The notes under the pieces are model-generated. The model was not told the origin of the DNA and searched no databases. It saw nothing but the letters and a program-made list of their open reading frames with translations. From contig NZ_KB899993.1 of the NCBI RefSeq assembly GCF_000378505.1, positions 124,001 through 188,000 on the forward strand: a stretch of 64,000 nucleotides of DNA, in the 5' to 3' direction. The position numbers and the translations under genes were made by a program. The DNA is from Modicisalibacter luteus DSM 23508 (GTDB lineage Bacteria; Pseudomonadota; Gammaproteobacteria; Pseudomonadales; Halomonadaceae). Positions 46,626 to 55,709 of the stretch are shown here, piece after piece; within the stretch, counting starts at the first letter, position 1; the number at the start of each line of letters is the position of its first letter.

Positions 46626-48041
46626 CTACTGGCCTGCCGGCACCAGATTGCTCAAGGCCTGGTGTGTTTGTGGCATGTCGGCACGTTCGTCGATACGTTG
46701 CTGCAGAAATTGTTCGAGTCCTGGATACATCCTCACCGCCTGGTCGAGCTGGGGATCGTGTCCCGGGGTATAGGCACCGACGCTGATCAGGTCGCGGTTG
46801 CGCTGATAGCGCGACATCATCTGCTTGAAGCGCTGGGCCTGGCGCAGCTGATCGCCACTTACAATGGCGGTCATGGCGCGGCTGATTGATGCTTCGACAT
46901 CGATGGCAGGGTAGTGGCCGCTTTCGGCCAGCGACCGTGACAGTACGATGTGCCCGTCAAGGATGGCGCGCGCCGAGTCGGCAATCGGGTCCTGCTGGTC
47001 GTCGCCTTCGGTCAACACAGTGTAAAAAGCGGTGATTGAGCCACCGCCCTGCATGCCGTTACCGGCACGTTCGACCAGGCTAGGTAGCTTGGCGAACACC
47101 GAGGGTGGGTAGCCCTTGGTGGCGGGGGGCTCGCCGATCGCCAAGGCTATCTCGCGCTGTGCCATGGCGTAGCGTGTCAGCGAATCCATGATCAGCAGAA
47201 CGTTACGTCCGGCGTCGCGAAAGCCTTCAGCCAGGCGCGTGGCATAGGCGGCACCCTGCAGGCGCTGAAGCGGTGACGTGTCGGCAGGTGCGGCGACGAC
47301 CACCGAACGGCGGCGGCCTTCGGGGCCGAGGATGTTATGGATGAAATCCTGGACTTCGCGGCCACGCTCCCCGATCAGACCGACCACGATTACGTCGGCC
47401 TGAGTATAGCGGGCCATCATGCCCAACAGCACGGACTTACCTACGCCGGAGCCGGCAAACAGCCCCATGCGTTGACCGCGACCGACGCTCAACAAGCCAT
47501 TGATAGCGCGAATGCCAACATCGATCTGGGTATCGATCGGTGCGCGTGATAACGGATTGAGGGGAGGCGTCGCGAGCGGAGCATGAGGGGCGTCGGTCAG
47601 TGGTCCTTTCCCATCCAGGGGGCGGCCATTGCCATCCACGACGCGACCGAGCAGGGTGTCGCCGAGCGGAAAACGCCTGGCACTGCCGCTCTCGCTACCT
47701 TCGCCCAGCGGAAAGACCCGGGATCCGGGGAGCAATCCGCTGATTTCCTCCAGCGGCATCAGAAACAGCTTATCGCCGGAAAATCCCACGACTTCCGCTT
47801 CAGCGAAGCGGGGCTGTTCCGAGCCGGGAAGACCGGACACTGGATGAGGGGTAAGTTCGATGCGACAGGCGCTACCCAAAGGAACACGTAGTCCGACCGC
47901 CTCGAGTACCAGGCCGGTCGCTCGTACGATACGTCCGCTGGTTCGATAGGCGGCAACACCGGCAACGCGGCGTTGTACGCCGCTAACGGCATCCTGCCAA
48001 CGTTGCTTGTGTAGATTGTTGGCCGCTGTCGCCGCACTCAT
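46626..48041 (-). CDS. fliI: Flagellum-specific ATPase FliI
   Basis: F1-like ATPase of the export apparatus, 471 residues. Walker A is [15 protein letters not shown], the second block is [15 protein letters not shown], Walker B is [12 protein letters not shown], and the C-terminal [13 protein letters not shown] is typical. It overlaps fliH by 4 bases. Confidence 0.97.
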   Translation of the reverse strand: MSAATAANNLHKQRWQDAVSGVQRRVAGVAAYRTSGRIVRATGLVLEAVGLRVPLGSACRIELTPHPVSGLPGSEQPRFAEAEVVGFSGDKLFLMPLEEISGLLPGSRVFPLGEGSESGSARRFPLGDTLLGRVVDGNGRPLDGKGPLTDAPHAPLATPPLNPLSRAPIDTQIDVGIRAINGLLSVGRGQRMGLFAGSGVGKSVLLGMMARYTQADVIVVGLIGERGREVQDFIHNILGPEGRRRSVVVAAPADTSPLQRLQGAAYATRLAEGFRDAGRNVLLIMDSLTRYAMAQREIALAIGEPPATKGYPPSVFAKLPSLVERAGNGMQGGGSITAFYTVLTEGDDQQDPIADSARAILDGHIVLSRSLAESGHYPAIDVEASISRAMTAIVSGDQLRQAQRFKQMMSRYQRNRDLISVGAYTPGHDPQLDQAVRMYPGLEQFLQQRIDERADMPQTHQALSNLVPAGQ

Positions 48042-48772
48042 GCCTGTTCCTCGTTCTGGCCGTCCTTGTGGCGACGGCGAACCTGTTGGGTAATGCTTTC
48101 CCAGCGCGATTCCAGTGTGGCGTCCAGTTCACCGCTAGAGCTGGTGGCACGACAGCCACCGCGGCTGATGGTGTCGTCGGGTTGCAACTGCCAACCAGCG
48201 GCCTCGAATTCAGCACCTAGATGGCCCTTGACCAAGGTCAGGTCGGCCGGGTGTAGCCAGAGCCTGGGACGTCCGGAAAGCGCCGGCTCGGCATGCAACA
48301 GCTCACGCACGATATCCAGAACGATCTCGGGGTGAGCGTCCAGCGCTTCCCCGGCCAGTCGTCTGCCGGTGGCTAGCGCCAGATCGACGAGGCCTTCTGC
48401 CATGTCTGCATCCAGCGTGTCGAGGGCTTCGCGGTAGCGCTCGGCCAAGGGCAACAGTGGAGCCAGGGCCTGCTGGGTCTGGCGTTGTAGCTCCTGCTCA
48501 CCGGCAGTACGCCCTTCCTCCAGCCCTTGTTCATAACCGGCCTGACGACCTTCCTCGAAGCCCTCCTTGTAGGCTGCTTCATAGGCTTCCTGGCGGGCTT
48601 TTTCACGCAACGCCTCGAGTTCGGCATTGCGCTTGAAAAGTTGCTGGCGAATGGCTTCCTGACGCGAACGTTCGCGCTGACCTCGCTCACGTTCTGGCGT
48701 GCTGAGCTCATCCATTTCCCAGCGACGCCAGTCACCGTAATCGTGCTCTGGAACGACCAGGCGATCAGACAT
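48038..48772 (-). CDS. fliH: Flagellar assembly protein FliH
   Basis: Regulator of FliI, 244 residues. The N-terminal half is strongly charged coiled coil ending in the FliH glycine repeat ([20 protein letters not shown]). The C-terminal half is V-ATPase subunit E-like ([20 protein letters not shown]). ATG 48772 has GGAG 9 bases upstream and is preferred to GTG 48787. It overlaps fliG by 8 bases. Confidence 0.93.
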   Translation of the reverse strand: MSDRLVVPEHDYGDWRRWEMDELSTPERERGQRERSRQEAIRQQLFKRNAELEALREKARQEAYEAAYKEGFEEGRQAGYEQGLEEGRTAGEQELQRQTQQALAPLLPLAERYREALDTLDADMAEGLVDLALATGRRLAGEALDAHPEIVLDIVRELLHAEPALSGRPRLWLHPADLTLVKGHLGAEFEAAGWQLQPDDTISRGGCRATSSSGELDATLESRWESITQQVRRRHKDGQNEEQA

Positions 48773-49760
48773 AAGAATCGTCTCCACCGCCTATGACAAT
48801 TTCTCCACTGTCCGCCAGACGGCGAACGATCTGCAGGATGGATTTCTGCTCGGCCTCGACCTGGGAAACGCGCATCGGGCCACGCGCCTCGAGATCCTCC
48901 TGGAGCAACTGGGCTGCACGTTGGGACATGTTCGACATGAACTTGTCCATCAGGGCATCCGGGGCACCCTTGAGTGCCACCACCAGCGAGTTGGTGTCGA
49001 CTTCCTTGAGGATGAGCTGAATGCCACGATCGTCGATATCGACGATGTTCTCGAACAAGAACATCTCATCGATGATCTTTTGCGCCAGATCTTCGTTATG
49101 GGCCCGTACAGTCTCGATGACGGATTCCTCCTGGGAGGAGTTCATCAGGTTGAGGATCTCGGCTGCCGTTCTCACGCCGCCCATCTTGCTGCGACGCAGG
49201 TTCTGGCCATCAAGCATGCCACCGAGGACTTCGGTCAACTCTTGCAGGGCGGCCGGCTGAACGCCGCTGAACGTGGCGATACGCAGCACCACGTCATTGC
49301 GTAGCTTGTCGTCGAATAACTCGAGAACATTGGCGGCCTGACTGCGCTCGAGGTGCACCAGGACAGTGGCAATGATCTGTGGGTGCTCGTCACGGATCAG
49401 CTCGGCCACCATCGGCGCTTCCATCAAGTTAAGCGACTCGATTCCCGAGTTGGATCCCTGGGCTTCGAGGATTTCATCGAGCACGCTCGAGGCGCGCTCG
49501 GTACCGAGAGCCTTGGTCAAGACAGCCCGAATGTGGTCGCTGGAGTGCAGGTTCAGCGCGGCGAACTGTTCGGCCTCATCATGAAAATCGTCGAGTACCT
49601 GGCGCATCTCTTCGTGAGAAATCTGGTCGATGGTCGCCATCTCGCGGCTGATCGCCGACACCTCCTTGGTGGAAAGGTGACGGAAGACTTCAGCAGCGCT
49701 GTCCTCATCCAGGGACAGCAGGAGGATTGCGCTGCGGCGGACGCCGCTCAACTTACTCAT
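48765..49760 (-). CDS. fliG: Flagellar motor switch protein FliG
   Basis: Rotor protein of 331 residues. The three FliG regions are visible: the FliF-binding N-terminus ([20 protein letters not shown]), the middle [19 protein letters not shown], and the torque-generating C-terminus ([39 protein letters not shown]). Confidence 0.97.
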   Translation of the reverse strand: MSKLSGVRRSAILLLSLDEDSAAEVFRHLSTKEVSAISREMATIDQISHEEMRQVLDDFHDEAEQFAALNLHSSDHIRAVLTKALGTERASSVLDEILEAQGSNSGIESLNLMEAPMVAELIRDEHPQIIATVLVHLERSQAANVLELFDDKLRNDVVLRIATFSGVQPAALQELTEVLGGMLDGQNLRRSKMGGVRTAAEILNLMNSSQEESVIETVRAHNEDLAQKIIDEMFLFENIVDIDDRGIQLILKEVDTNSLVVALKGAPDALMDKFMSNMSQRAAQLLQEDLEARGPMRVSQVEAEQKSILQIVRRLADSGEIVIGGGDDSYV

Positions 49761-51501
49761 TTTTGTTCATCCAGCTTTTGACAACGATGGCAACCATGCG
49801 CGGATCTTCCAGCGCCATTTCACGAGCCTGCTTGAGGTGCTGCTCGTAGGCAGTGGCCTTGCGACGACGACGGCGTGAACTTTCCTCGACGGAATCTTCC
49901 TCATCGTTATCCGTATCCAGAGCGACGGCCGGTTCGCCTGTCAGCTTGTCCGTACCCACGGCAGGAGTGGTAGCGGGCTGGCTGTAACGCTTGACCATCG
50001 GGCGCAGAACCATGAACCACAGGAACAGGGCGGCCAGCGCAACCAGCAGGTAGCGGCCCAAGGTCATGCCTAGCTCGATGGCTTGCGGCGTCTGCCACCA
50101 GGGCAGCGGTTCGGCGCCACTGTCGTTCTGCGCAAAGGCACTGTTAACGAGTGCCAATTCGTCGCCGCGGGCCTCGGAGAAGCCCATGGCCTGCTTGACC
50201 AGACGCTCGATCTGTTCTAGTTCGGCCTCGCTAAGCGGCTCACGAACCGGATTGCCTTCTTCATCGATCGTGTCGCGGTAGTTGATGACCACGGCGGCGG
50301 AAAGCCGCTCGACCTGGCCACGCTGGTGCTTAACGTGCTCTACGCTGCGGTCGACTTCGTAATTGATTACGTCGCCACGGTTCAGGCGGCTGGGCGGTGT
50401 GGCAGTCTCCGCGTCTTGCGCTTCGGCAGCAGCGCCTTCTTCACCTTCCTCGCCTTCGGGATTCTTGCCCTCATCGATGGGGGAGGGGGCGACGCCCGGC
50501 GGTGTATTGGTCAAGGCGCCCGGGACGCCCATGGCCAACTCATCACCACCAGTATAATTTTCGTTGAGCTGGCGGCTGCGAATGGCAGCTTCGTTAGGCG
50601 CTTGGTTGGGGCCGTAGCGCTCGGCAGTCTGCTCACGGGTAGAGAAGTCGATATCGGCGGCCACCTGGGCGCGGATGTTAGAAGCCCCCAGAATTGGAGT
50701 CAGGATGCGTTCGATGCGCGTCTGGTAGGAATGTTCGACGTCCTGGACATAGCTCAACTGAGTGCCATCCAGTTTGCCCAAGCCAGCCCCATTGGTAGAG
50801 AGTAGGCGGCCCGCCTGATCGACGACAGTAACGGCATCGGAGGCCAACTCGGGGACGCTACTGGACACCATGTGAACGATGGAGTTGATCTGGCCGTCGC
50901 TCAAGGTGCGGCCGGGATGAAGCGTCAGGACAACCGAAGCCTTGGCAGGCTCGCTTTCACGCACGAAGACCGACCGCTTGGCCATGGCCAGATGGATGCG
51001 CGCCTGGGCAACCGGTCCCAAGGATTGCATGGAGCGGGACAGCTCGCCTTCGAGACCACGCTGATAATTGATCTGCTCGGCGAACTGGCTGATACCGAAT
51101 GCCTGGTTGTCCATCAGCTCGAAACCTACATCGCCGGCCTGGGGCAGGCCCTGTTCTGCCAGTTGCAGGCGCAAGGCGTGAACCTGGTCGCCAGGGACCA
51201 ATAGAGCGCCACCACCTTCGGTAAACCGATAAGGAACGCCGCGAGTATCAAGCTCGTTGACGATACGCCCACCGTCTGCGTCACTCAGGTTGCTGTACAG
51301 GACACGATAATCAGGAGCGCGAGCCCAGAGCAGCATTGCAGCAATGATGGCGATTGCAGCCGCCCCGGCAATAAGCAGTGGGACACGAGGATTGCTACGC
51401 AATTGTGAAACGAGTCCTGACATCTGGCCCCCTTTGTTAGCCGCCTTGTCACGTCCGTTTTGCGGGGGTGTCGTCTGGCTGGCCGAAACGGCGTCGGTCA
51501 T
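49753..51501 (-). CDS. fliF: Flagellar MS-ring protein FliF
   Basis: MS-ring subunit of 582 residues with two transmembrane helices (about 38-60 and 470-490). The ring-building domain has [20 protein letters not shown] and [20 protein letters not shown]. The C-terminal tail that binds FliG is Arg- and acid-rich. The RBS GGGAGG precedes the ATG. It overlaps fliG by 8 bases and begins the long reverse-strand fli run, divergent from fliE. Confidence 0.97.
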   Translation of the reverse strand: MTDAVSASQTTPPQNGRDKAANKGGQMSGLVSQLRSNPRVPLLIAGAAAIAIIAAMLLWARAPDYRVLYSNLSDADGGRIVNELDTRGVPYRFTEGGGALLVPGDQVHALRLQLAEQGLPQAGDVGFELMDNQAFGISQFAEQINYQRGLEGELSRSMQSLGPVAQARIHLAMAKRSVFVRESEPAKASVVLTLHPGRTLSDGQINSIVHMVSSSVPELASDAVTVVDQAGRLLSTNGAGLGKLDGTQLSYVQDVEHSYQTRIERILTPILGASNIRAQVAADIDFSTREQTAERYGPNQAPNEAAIRSRQLNENYTGGDELAMGVPGALTNTPPGVAPSPIDEGKNPEGEEGEEGAAAEAQDAETATPPSRLNRGDVINYEVDRSVEHVKHQRGQVERLSAAVVINYRDTIDEEGNPVREPLSEAELEQIERLVKQAMGFSEARGDELALVNSAFAQNDSGAEPLPWWQTPQAIELGMTLGRYLLVALAALFLWFMVLRPMVKRYSQPATTPAVGTDKLTGEPAVALDTDNDEEDSVEESSRRRRRKATAYEQHLKQAREMALEDPRMVAIVVKSWMNKNE

Positions 51502-51818
51502 GCGCGCCTCCCGGCGAAATTAATGTGGCCCGTCCGGGCAGTGATAACCATGTCGGCCCGGTAGCCGCGGGTCGGTCCAGAGTGCATTCGGTTTCCGGCT
51601 CCAGCATCCGTCTCGGTTCATCGCCCAGCGCCTTGGACTTCATTCCCGGATTACGGGGTGCCAGGCATGGGCGGTCGGGTGATAGGGGGCCATTATGCGT
51701 AGAGAGCGCAAGGCTAAAGGGTAGAAAAGCCCGACTTTTTTACGTCATTTACTGATATGGCAGTAGTGGTTGGCTTGGTAGGCTTGCCAGCATTACTAAT
51801 CCGGCAGGAAGCATATAT
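51502..51818. other. Divergent fliF/fliE intergenic region
   Basis: A 317-base region without a gene that must hold the divergent fliF and fliE promoters. I found neither a sigma-28 match nor a sigma-54 match with correct GG-N10-GC spacing, so the early flagellar promoters here are unassigned. AGGAAG before the fliE ATG is a good RBS. Confidence 0.6.
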
Positions 51819-52148
51819 ATGAGTACACCCGCTATCCAAGCCGCCCTGAGCCAAATGCAGAGCCTGGCGACTCAGGCGGCCGGCCAAGCTGCCAAAGGCC
51901 AACATGTCGCTACGGCCATCGGGCAGGGCGGCTTCGCCAGTGAGCTGCAGGCGTCGGTCCAGCGCATCAATCGATTGCAGCAGACGGCTAACGCCAAGCT
52001 CGAGGCCTTTCAGTCCGGAGATCCTGGCGTAGCGCTGAACGACGTAATGGTTGATATGCAGAAGGCTAGCGTCGGCTTTCAGATGGGAGTACAGGTTAGA
52101 AACCGACTGGTAACGTCCTATAAAGACATCATGAATATGCAAGTCTAA
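51819..52148 (+). CDS. fliE: Flagellar hook-basal body adapter FliE
   Basis: A 109-residue adapter joining the MS ring and rod. The conserved C-terminus VALNDVMVDMQKASVGFQMG and VRNRLVTSYKDIMNMQV is complete. It is monocistronic and divergent from fliF, the arrangement known from Escherichia and Salmonella. Confidence 0.96.
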   Translation: MSTPAIQAALSQMQSLATQAAGQAAKGQHVATAIGQGGFASELQASVQRINRLQQTANAKLEAFQSGDPGVALNDVMVDMQKASVGFQMGVQVRNRLVTSYKDIMNMQV

Positions 52149-52196
52149 TACGTGTAGCACATGTTCGTTTGCTGCTGGTGTCGAAAGGGTCTGTAA

Positions 52197-52256
52197 TTAC
52201 CGAGAAGCGCTGCTTGGGTTTAAAGCAAAGCAACGTCCCGGTAAGTTATTTTTTAT
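52197..52256 (+). terminator. Possible terminator after fliE
   Basis: TTACCG (52197-52202) pairs with CGGTAA (52239-52244), with an inner TGCTT/AAGCA stem, followed by GTTATTTTTTATC. The long outer loop makes it less certain. Confidence 0.5.
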
Positions 52257-52433
52257 CATAAACCTAAGGTAAGCGGGCAGCATGGTTCAGCCTCATATGG
52301 TGCTGGCTGGAACAAGGAGATGTTGCCCTGTCTGCCCGGATTAATCCAAGAGTTCACCTATTTTTATGGCATTCACTGGTCAAGGCGAGAATGCGTAAGG
52401 TAACGCGTGAGCACCCAGTGTCAAAGCACTGAA

Positions 52434-52814
52434 TCATACCTTCAACTGGATTAATCTTCCCTGCATTTGCTCGAGCGATTCGGCGATGCGAAGCACCTCT
52501 TCGCTGGGGATCTGGCGTATCATCTCGCCACTGTCGCGATCTACGATTTGTGTCACGATACGCTGGCCCTGCGAGAACTCCTGAAGCTTGAACTCGACGC
52601 CATAGCTGCGCATGACTTCGTTGATGCGCTGTACCGGTTCCAGTAATTCGGTGTAACGGGTTCCTGGGGCAAGGTCGTTGTCGGTCTGCTTCTGAGTGAC
52701 GAGACTTCCCGGTGGTGCCGGCAAATGGGACAACGCGCTTTCCAGTCGCTGATGTGGCGTCAGCTTCTCGGTACGAGGCGTTGGCGATAAAGCATCGGTC
52801 AATATTGAAGTCAT
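52434..52814 (-). CDS. flaG: FlaG-family protein
   Basis: A 126-residue FlaG-like protein, a family linked to filament length. The conserved C-terminal block is intact: YGVEFKLQEFSQGQRIVTQI followed by VDRDSGEMIRQIPSEEVLRI. The start may be ATG 52814 or 52829. It lies about 65 bases after the PD-(D/E)XK-like gene on the same strand and probably shares its sigma-28 promoter. It is unusually distant from fliC. Confidence 0.9.
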   Translation of the reverse strand: MTSILTDALSPTPRTEKLTPHQRLESALSHLPAPPGSLVTQKQTDNDLAPGTRYTELLEPVQRINEVMRSYGVEFKLQEFSQGQRIVTQIVDRDSGEMIRQIPSEEVLRIAESLEQMQGRLIQLKV

Positions 52815-52880
52815 AGGTTTCCCGCACATGGTTTTGTTTAATAATAGTGGTGAAACTCAAGTACCCGTTAGGTCAAAGCG

Positions 52881-53369
52881 CTAACCAACAACCTCTACCT
52901 TATCATTGCCGATCTCACTCCCGACCCCGATATTCAAGAGTACGGCATGCTGGTATTGCATTTGCGTTTTGTAGGCGCGCAGCTTCTTGAGGTCCTGATG
53001 CTTGCCAAAGCGGCTACTGCTCTTGGCAATTTCGATGGCGGCCAAGTTTCTCGAGGTGCCTCGTTGATGAATGACGATATCAGGATAGATCGTGCGCGCT
53101 TCGGTGGCAGCCGCATTGGTCGCGGTAATCATTTGACGCATGGCTCGGCACGACGTTTCCCAGCAATTGTATTCACAATCAACATGCCAATCGGGAAAGC
53201 GCTCCTGAAGATATATTGCCAGCCTGAACGTGACGGCACGTTCGTTGACTGATTCCTGAAGAATGAATCGATCCTTCTCGACAAGTTGTTGTACTGCGCT
53301 GTCGAGGTGTTGCAGAAAGGACGTGTCATTCTCTTCGGGTATGGCTTCGATGGCTTGCAGCAGAGTCAT
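52881..53369 (-). CDS. PD-(D/E)XK nuclease-like protein of the flagellar locus
   Basis: A 162-residue soluble protein. Recognisable elements are NERAVTFRLAIYL (43-55), WHVDCEYN (61-68), YPDIVIHQRG (95-104) and AIEIAKSS (111-118), the order found in a family of PD-(D/E)XK-fold hypothetical proteins. The expected catalytic E-x-K is E113-I-A-K116 here: the lysine two after the Glu is Ala, so nuclease activity may be lost or rearranged. A consensus sigma-28 promoter lies upstream and flaG follows. Its role is unknown; fold assignment is by motif only. Confidence 0.6.
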   Translation of the reverse strand: MTLLQAIEAIPEENDTSFLQHLDSAVQQLVEKDRFILQESVNERAVTFRLAIYLQERFPDWHVDCEYNCWETSCRAMRQMITATNAAATEARTIYPDIVIHQRGTSRNLAAIEIAKSSSRFGKHQDLKKLRAYKTQMQYQHAVLLNIGVGSEIGNDKVEVVG

Positions 53370-53442
53370 TAGTCTTCTCGCTTCCGGCTGGCGCTAGCAT
53401 GGCAAGTGTACGCATGCCGCCAATTCGAATTTGTCGTATTAA

Positions 53443-53469
53443 TTATCGGCAGCATGCGGCAGGAATTTA
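53443..53469 (-). promoter_or_regulatory. Sigma-28 (FliA) promoter of the PD-(D/E)XK-like gene and flaG
   Basis: On the reverse strand, TAAA (53469-53466), 15 bases, then GCCGATAA (53450-53443), a perfect match to both elements. The predicted start is about 65 bases before the ATG at 53369. Confidence 0.85.
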
Positions 53470-53515
53470 CCCTGCCAGGGCATTTAGCGTGGCTTGAGAT
53501 GCAAACGGATCGCTT

Positions 53516-53552
53516 TCTTAAAAAAGGCCATCACCGAAGAAACGATGATGGC
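53516..53552 (-). terminator. Terminator of the lipoprotein operon
   Basis: On the reverse strand GCCATCA pairs with TGATGGC and is followed by a run of T (complement of the A run at 53520-53525). It lies 30 bases after the FlgO-like stop. Confidence 0.8.
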
Positions 53553-53582
53553 GTGACTGATACTGGTTAGGTCTCGCTATAT

Positions 53583-54143
53583 TTACCAGGCCGCAGGGAG
53601 CATGGCACGGATATCGCGGTCCAGAGGCAGCCTGACTGTAGTCGCCCCTAGGATGACGTTATCGCGGGCCCGGACAATCCTGACGTTGACGTATGCAGTC
53701 TTCTCCGCCTGGGCATACGTACCGATGAGAATCGCCTGGGCATTGTGGGCCGTCGAGAGCCGGTGCACGTCGCGTGAGAGGATGAGCTCGCCAGCGCTCT
53801 CCTCAATGAAAAGGCTGTCGCGCATCTTAACTTCGACCACGGTCAATCCAGCCTGTACCAGGCCAGAAGCGAACATTTCCGATAGTGCGCGGCCTAGGGT
53901 CGAGGATTTCTTCAAGTCGTCGATATCCACGAATGTCGCGGTAATTATCGGTTTCTCGGGGTCAAGCCCGTTGGTGCTAGCCAGCAGTGTGGCGGATGCC
54001 TCTTCGACCAGTTCGATCATATCGACCCGTGGATCCTTGGCGATCAGAGGGTCGCGATTCTGGCTAGCGCAGCCGATGAGGAGCAATAGTGCGAGACAGG
54101 CAAGAGACATTCCGGCAAGGCGCAGGCATTTAAATGAAAACAT
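53583..54143 (-). CDS. FlgO-like outer-membrane lipoprotein
   Basis: A 186-residue lipoprotein with the lipobox LLLIGCAS near residue 25. The mature part matches the FlgO family pattern: VDMIELVEEASATLLAS, then IITATFVDIDDLKKSSTLGR and ALSEMFASGLVQAGLTVVEV, then RDVHRLSTAHNAQAILIGTY. In Vibrio, FlgO is an outer-membrane protein needed for normal motility. It follows another lipoprotein gene by 11 bases and both lie under a sigma-28 site. Confidence 0.75.
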   Translation of the reverse strand: MFSFKCLRLAGMSLACLALLLLIGCASQNRDPLIAKDPRVDMIELVEEASATLLASTNGLDPEKPIITATFVDIDDLKKSSTLGRALSEMFASGLVQAGLTVVEVKMRDSLFIEESAGELILSRDVHRLSTAHNAQAILIGTYAQAEKTAYVNVRIVRARDNVILGATTVRLPLDRDIRAMLPAAW

Positions 54144-54154
54144 CGGTAGCTCCT

Positions 54155-54841
54155 TTACCAGCTATTCGTTACGGGAATGGTCTTAAGATTGTCCAGTACG
54201 CTGCGATAATGCTCGGCATCTTCTTGATTGATGTAATAAATATTCGATGAAGAGTACAGGATGCGATTGTTGTCGATGACTTGGGTCGTAATGATGACTT
54301 CCTTGGGGCTGATGCTTGTCCAGCTACCACTGAATGCGTCGACTGCTGCCGCTGCCGGTATCAGGGCCAATGCCGGCTCGCTCCAGTGATTGACCGGTAC
54401 GGTTGCCACTGCAATACCTGCGGCCAGCGTGGTTAGTGCGCCACGCGGCGGGCGTATGTTATCCCTATCGTCGTGTTCAACGATCTGCACTTGATAATCG
54501 ACCTGTGCGGCATTGATTGGGTCGGTACGTACAATCGCGCCGTTTGAGACGAGATGACTGGTCAAAAGCAAACCAAAGCCTTGTGCAAACGGCATTGCCT
54601 GGGTGCTGCCCGTCACGAAAAAAGCGTGCCCTTCGAGCCGTGGGCTGCGCATGATTCGCTCGGCTTCATGGGCAGCGAGAACTTCCCAATGATGCGCAGC
54701 CTGCATCCTGCGCTGTTCGCTGTAAGGGTACGTCACCGCCATGGGCACTTGTGAGGTATTTACGTTGAAGCAGCCGCTGAGCAGGGTGGTGCTGAGCAGA
54801 ACTAGAGCTAGGGTGGTGAGAAAGGGTGGTCGGTAGGGCAT
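54155..54841 (-). CDS. Lipoprotein of the flagellar late regulon, function unknown
   Basis: A 228-residue lipoprotein with signal LALVLLSTTLLSGCF (lipobox LSGC). The body has a short hydrophobic glycine-rich stretch (LTTLAAGIAVATVPV) and repeated charged strands but no motif I recognise. It is probably co-expressed with the downstream FlgO-like lipoprotein and could be its partner in the outer membrane around the flagellum, by analogy to the flgO-flgP pairing in vibrios; sequence identity to FlgP is not evident. Confidence 0.6.
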   Translation of the reverse strand: MPYRPPFLTTLALVLLSTTLLSGCFNVNTSQVPMAVTYPYSEQRRMQAAHHWEVLAAHEAERIMRSPRLEGHAFFVTGSTQAMPFAQGFGLLLTSHLVSNGAIVRTDPINAAQVDYQVQIVEHDDRDNIRPPRGALTTLAAGIAVATVPVNHWSEPALALIPAAAAVDAFSGSWTSISPKEVIITTQVIDNNRILYSSSNIYYINQEDAEHYRSVLDNLKTIPVTNSW

Positions 54842-54883
54842 GGGTAAACGCCTTTTTATGAATCACTAAATCACTTTAGCGTT

Positions 54884-54910
54884 CTATCGGCGGCAACAGG
54901 GAAAACTTGA
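54884..54910 (-). promoter_or_regulatory. Sigma-28 (FliA) promoter of the lipoprotein pair
   Basis: On the reverse strand, TCAA (54910-54907), 15 bases, then GCCGATAG (54891-54884). The -10 is identical to those of flgM and fliC and the -35 to that of flgKL. The predicted start is about 35 bases before the ATG at 54841. Confidence 0.8.
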
Positions 54911-54966
54911 TTCGCTTAAGCGTCAACAGAATAGAAGGGGAAAGCAGGTGCTATGCCTGATGCTGC

Positions 54967-55221
54967 TCATGTGGGTGCCTGGAAGCTGTCTGGCGTTGCT
55001 GGGCATAGCTCGGTTCTATAATTTTCTACACTATCCAGCATTTCCTGCGTGTGGCGATGCTGTTCTTTCAGCGCTTGGGTAATGATCATTTCCAGCTTGG
55101 CATAGTCGTCTGGCATTTCGTCGTTCATGCCTGTGTCTTCAAACTGGCCCATCAGTGTACGGGTATCGGTGATCAGGGCGTCGAGTTCTTTGATGGCGTG
55201 CTGATGATCGGCGTGGTTCAT
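54967..55221 (-). CDS. Small helical protein downstream of fliC, FliT-position gene
   Basis: An 84-residue acidic, mostly helical protein (MNHADHQHAIKELDALITDT; LEMIITQALKEQHRHTQEML). Size and location are those of a flagellar export chaperone such as FliT, but I cannot confirm homology. The chosen ATG at 55221 lies 28 bases after the preceding stop; longer in-frame starts would overlap that gene. Confidence 0.5.
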   Translation of the reverse strand: MNHADHQHAIKELDALITDTRTLMGQFEDTGMNDEMPDDYAKLEMIITQALKEQHRHTQEMLDSVENYRTELCPATPDSFQAPT

Positions 55222-55249
55222 ATCTCTGTGGCCTGTGCCCGTAGAATCT

Positions 55250-55621
55250 TCATTCTCCAGCCTGAATGGCGCGTGCCCGCTCATATAATTTCTTAGCACT
55301 GTCGATGGCGAAACGTTCATGCTGGTCCAATTCCAGCGTAGCACCAGCATCATTACCGCCAGACTCGGCCACGGTCTGAATTTCCTGAGCGTAACGCTTC
55401 AGTAGATGATCGAGGTTCATTTGGATCATCATGATTTCTAGTTCGAATTCCTGCTGCAGAAGCTGACAACGGTTACGCTCGTCAGAGTTTTCAACTTCGG
55501 CAATCATGTCCCTAAGCGTGTTGTTGGTGAGTTTTTCGGTAGCCTTCAGCTTGGGAATGACGTCATAGACGATATCGCGAGCAGAAATTCTTTCGACTGT
55601 ATCTAGCATGGACTGTTCCAT
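55250..55621 (-). CDS. Helical protein downstream of fliC, unknown function
   Basis: A 123-residue protein, almost all helix with heptad-like stretches (AEVENSDERNRCQLLQQEFE; IMMIQMNLDHLLKRYAQEIQ). It does not carry the FliS signature. It may start at ATG 55621 or 55609. It lies between the flagellin gene and the 84-residue gene on the same strand, so a filament-assembly or flagellin-modification role is possible; that is inference from position only. Confidence 0.5.
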   Translation of the reverse strand: MEQSMLDTVERISARDIVYDVIPKLKATEKLTNNTLRDMIAEVENSDERNRCQLLQQEFELEIMMIQMNLDHLLKRYAQEIQTVAESGGNDAGATLELDQHERFAIDSAKKLYERARAIQAGE

Positions 55622-55659
55622 AAAAGAGCAGGCGCCCGAATCGAGAGCCTGTTATGAAG

Positions 55660-55681
55660 GGGCAGGGCCGAAGCCCCGCCC
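55660..55681 (-). terminator. Hairpin after fliC
   Basis: On the reverse strand GGGCGGGGC pairs with GCCCTGCCC (one G-T) around a TTCG tetraloop, about 30 bases past the flagellin stop. There is little T run, so some read-through to the small downstream genes is likely. Confidence 0.65.
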
Positions 55682-55709
55682 TTTACTGCGTGTACCGTTA
55701 TGCTTGGGA

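Noticed and set aside
52200-52250. TAAA-N15-GGTAAG near fliE as a sigma-28 promoter
   Set aside because: The -10 does not resemble GCCGATAA; the region is better explained as a terminator.
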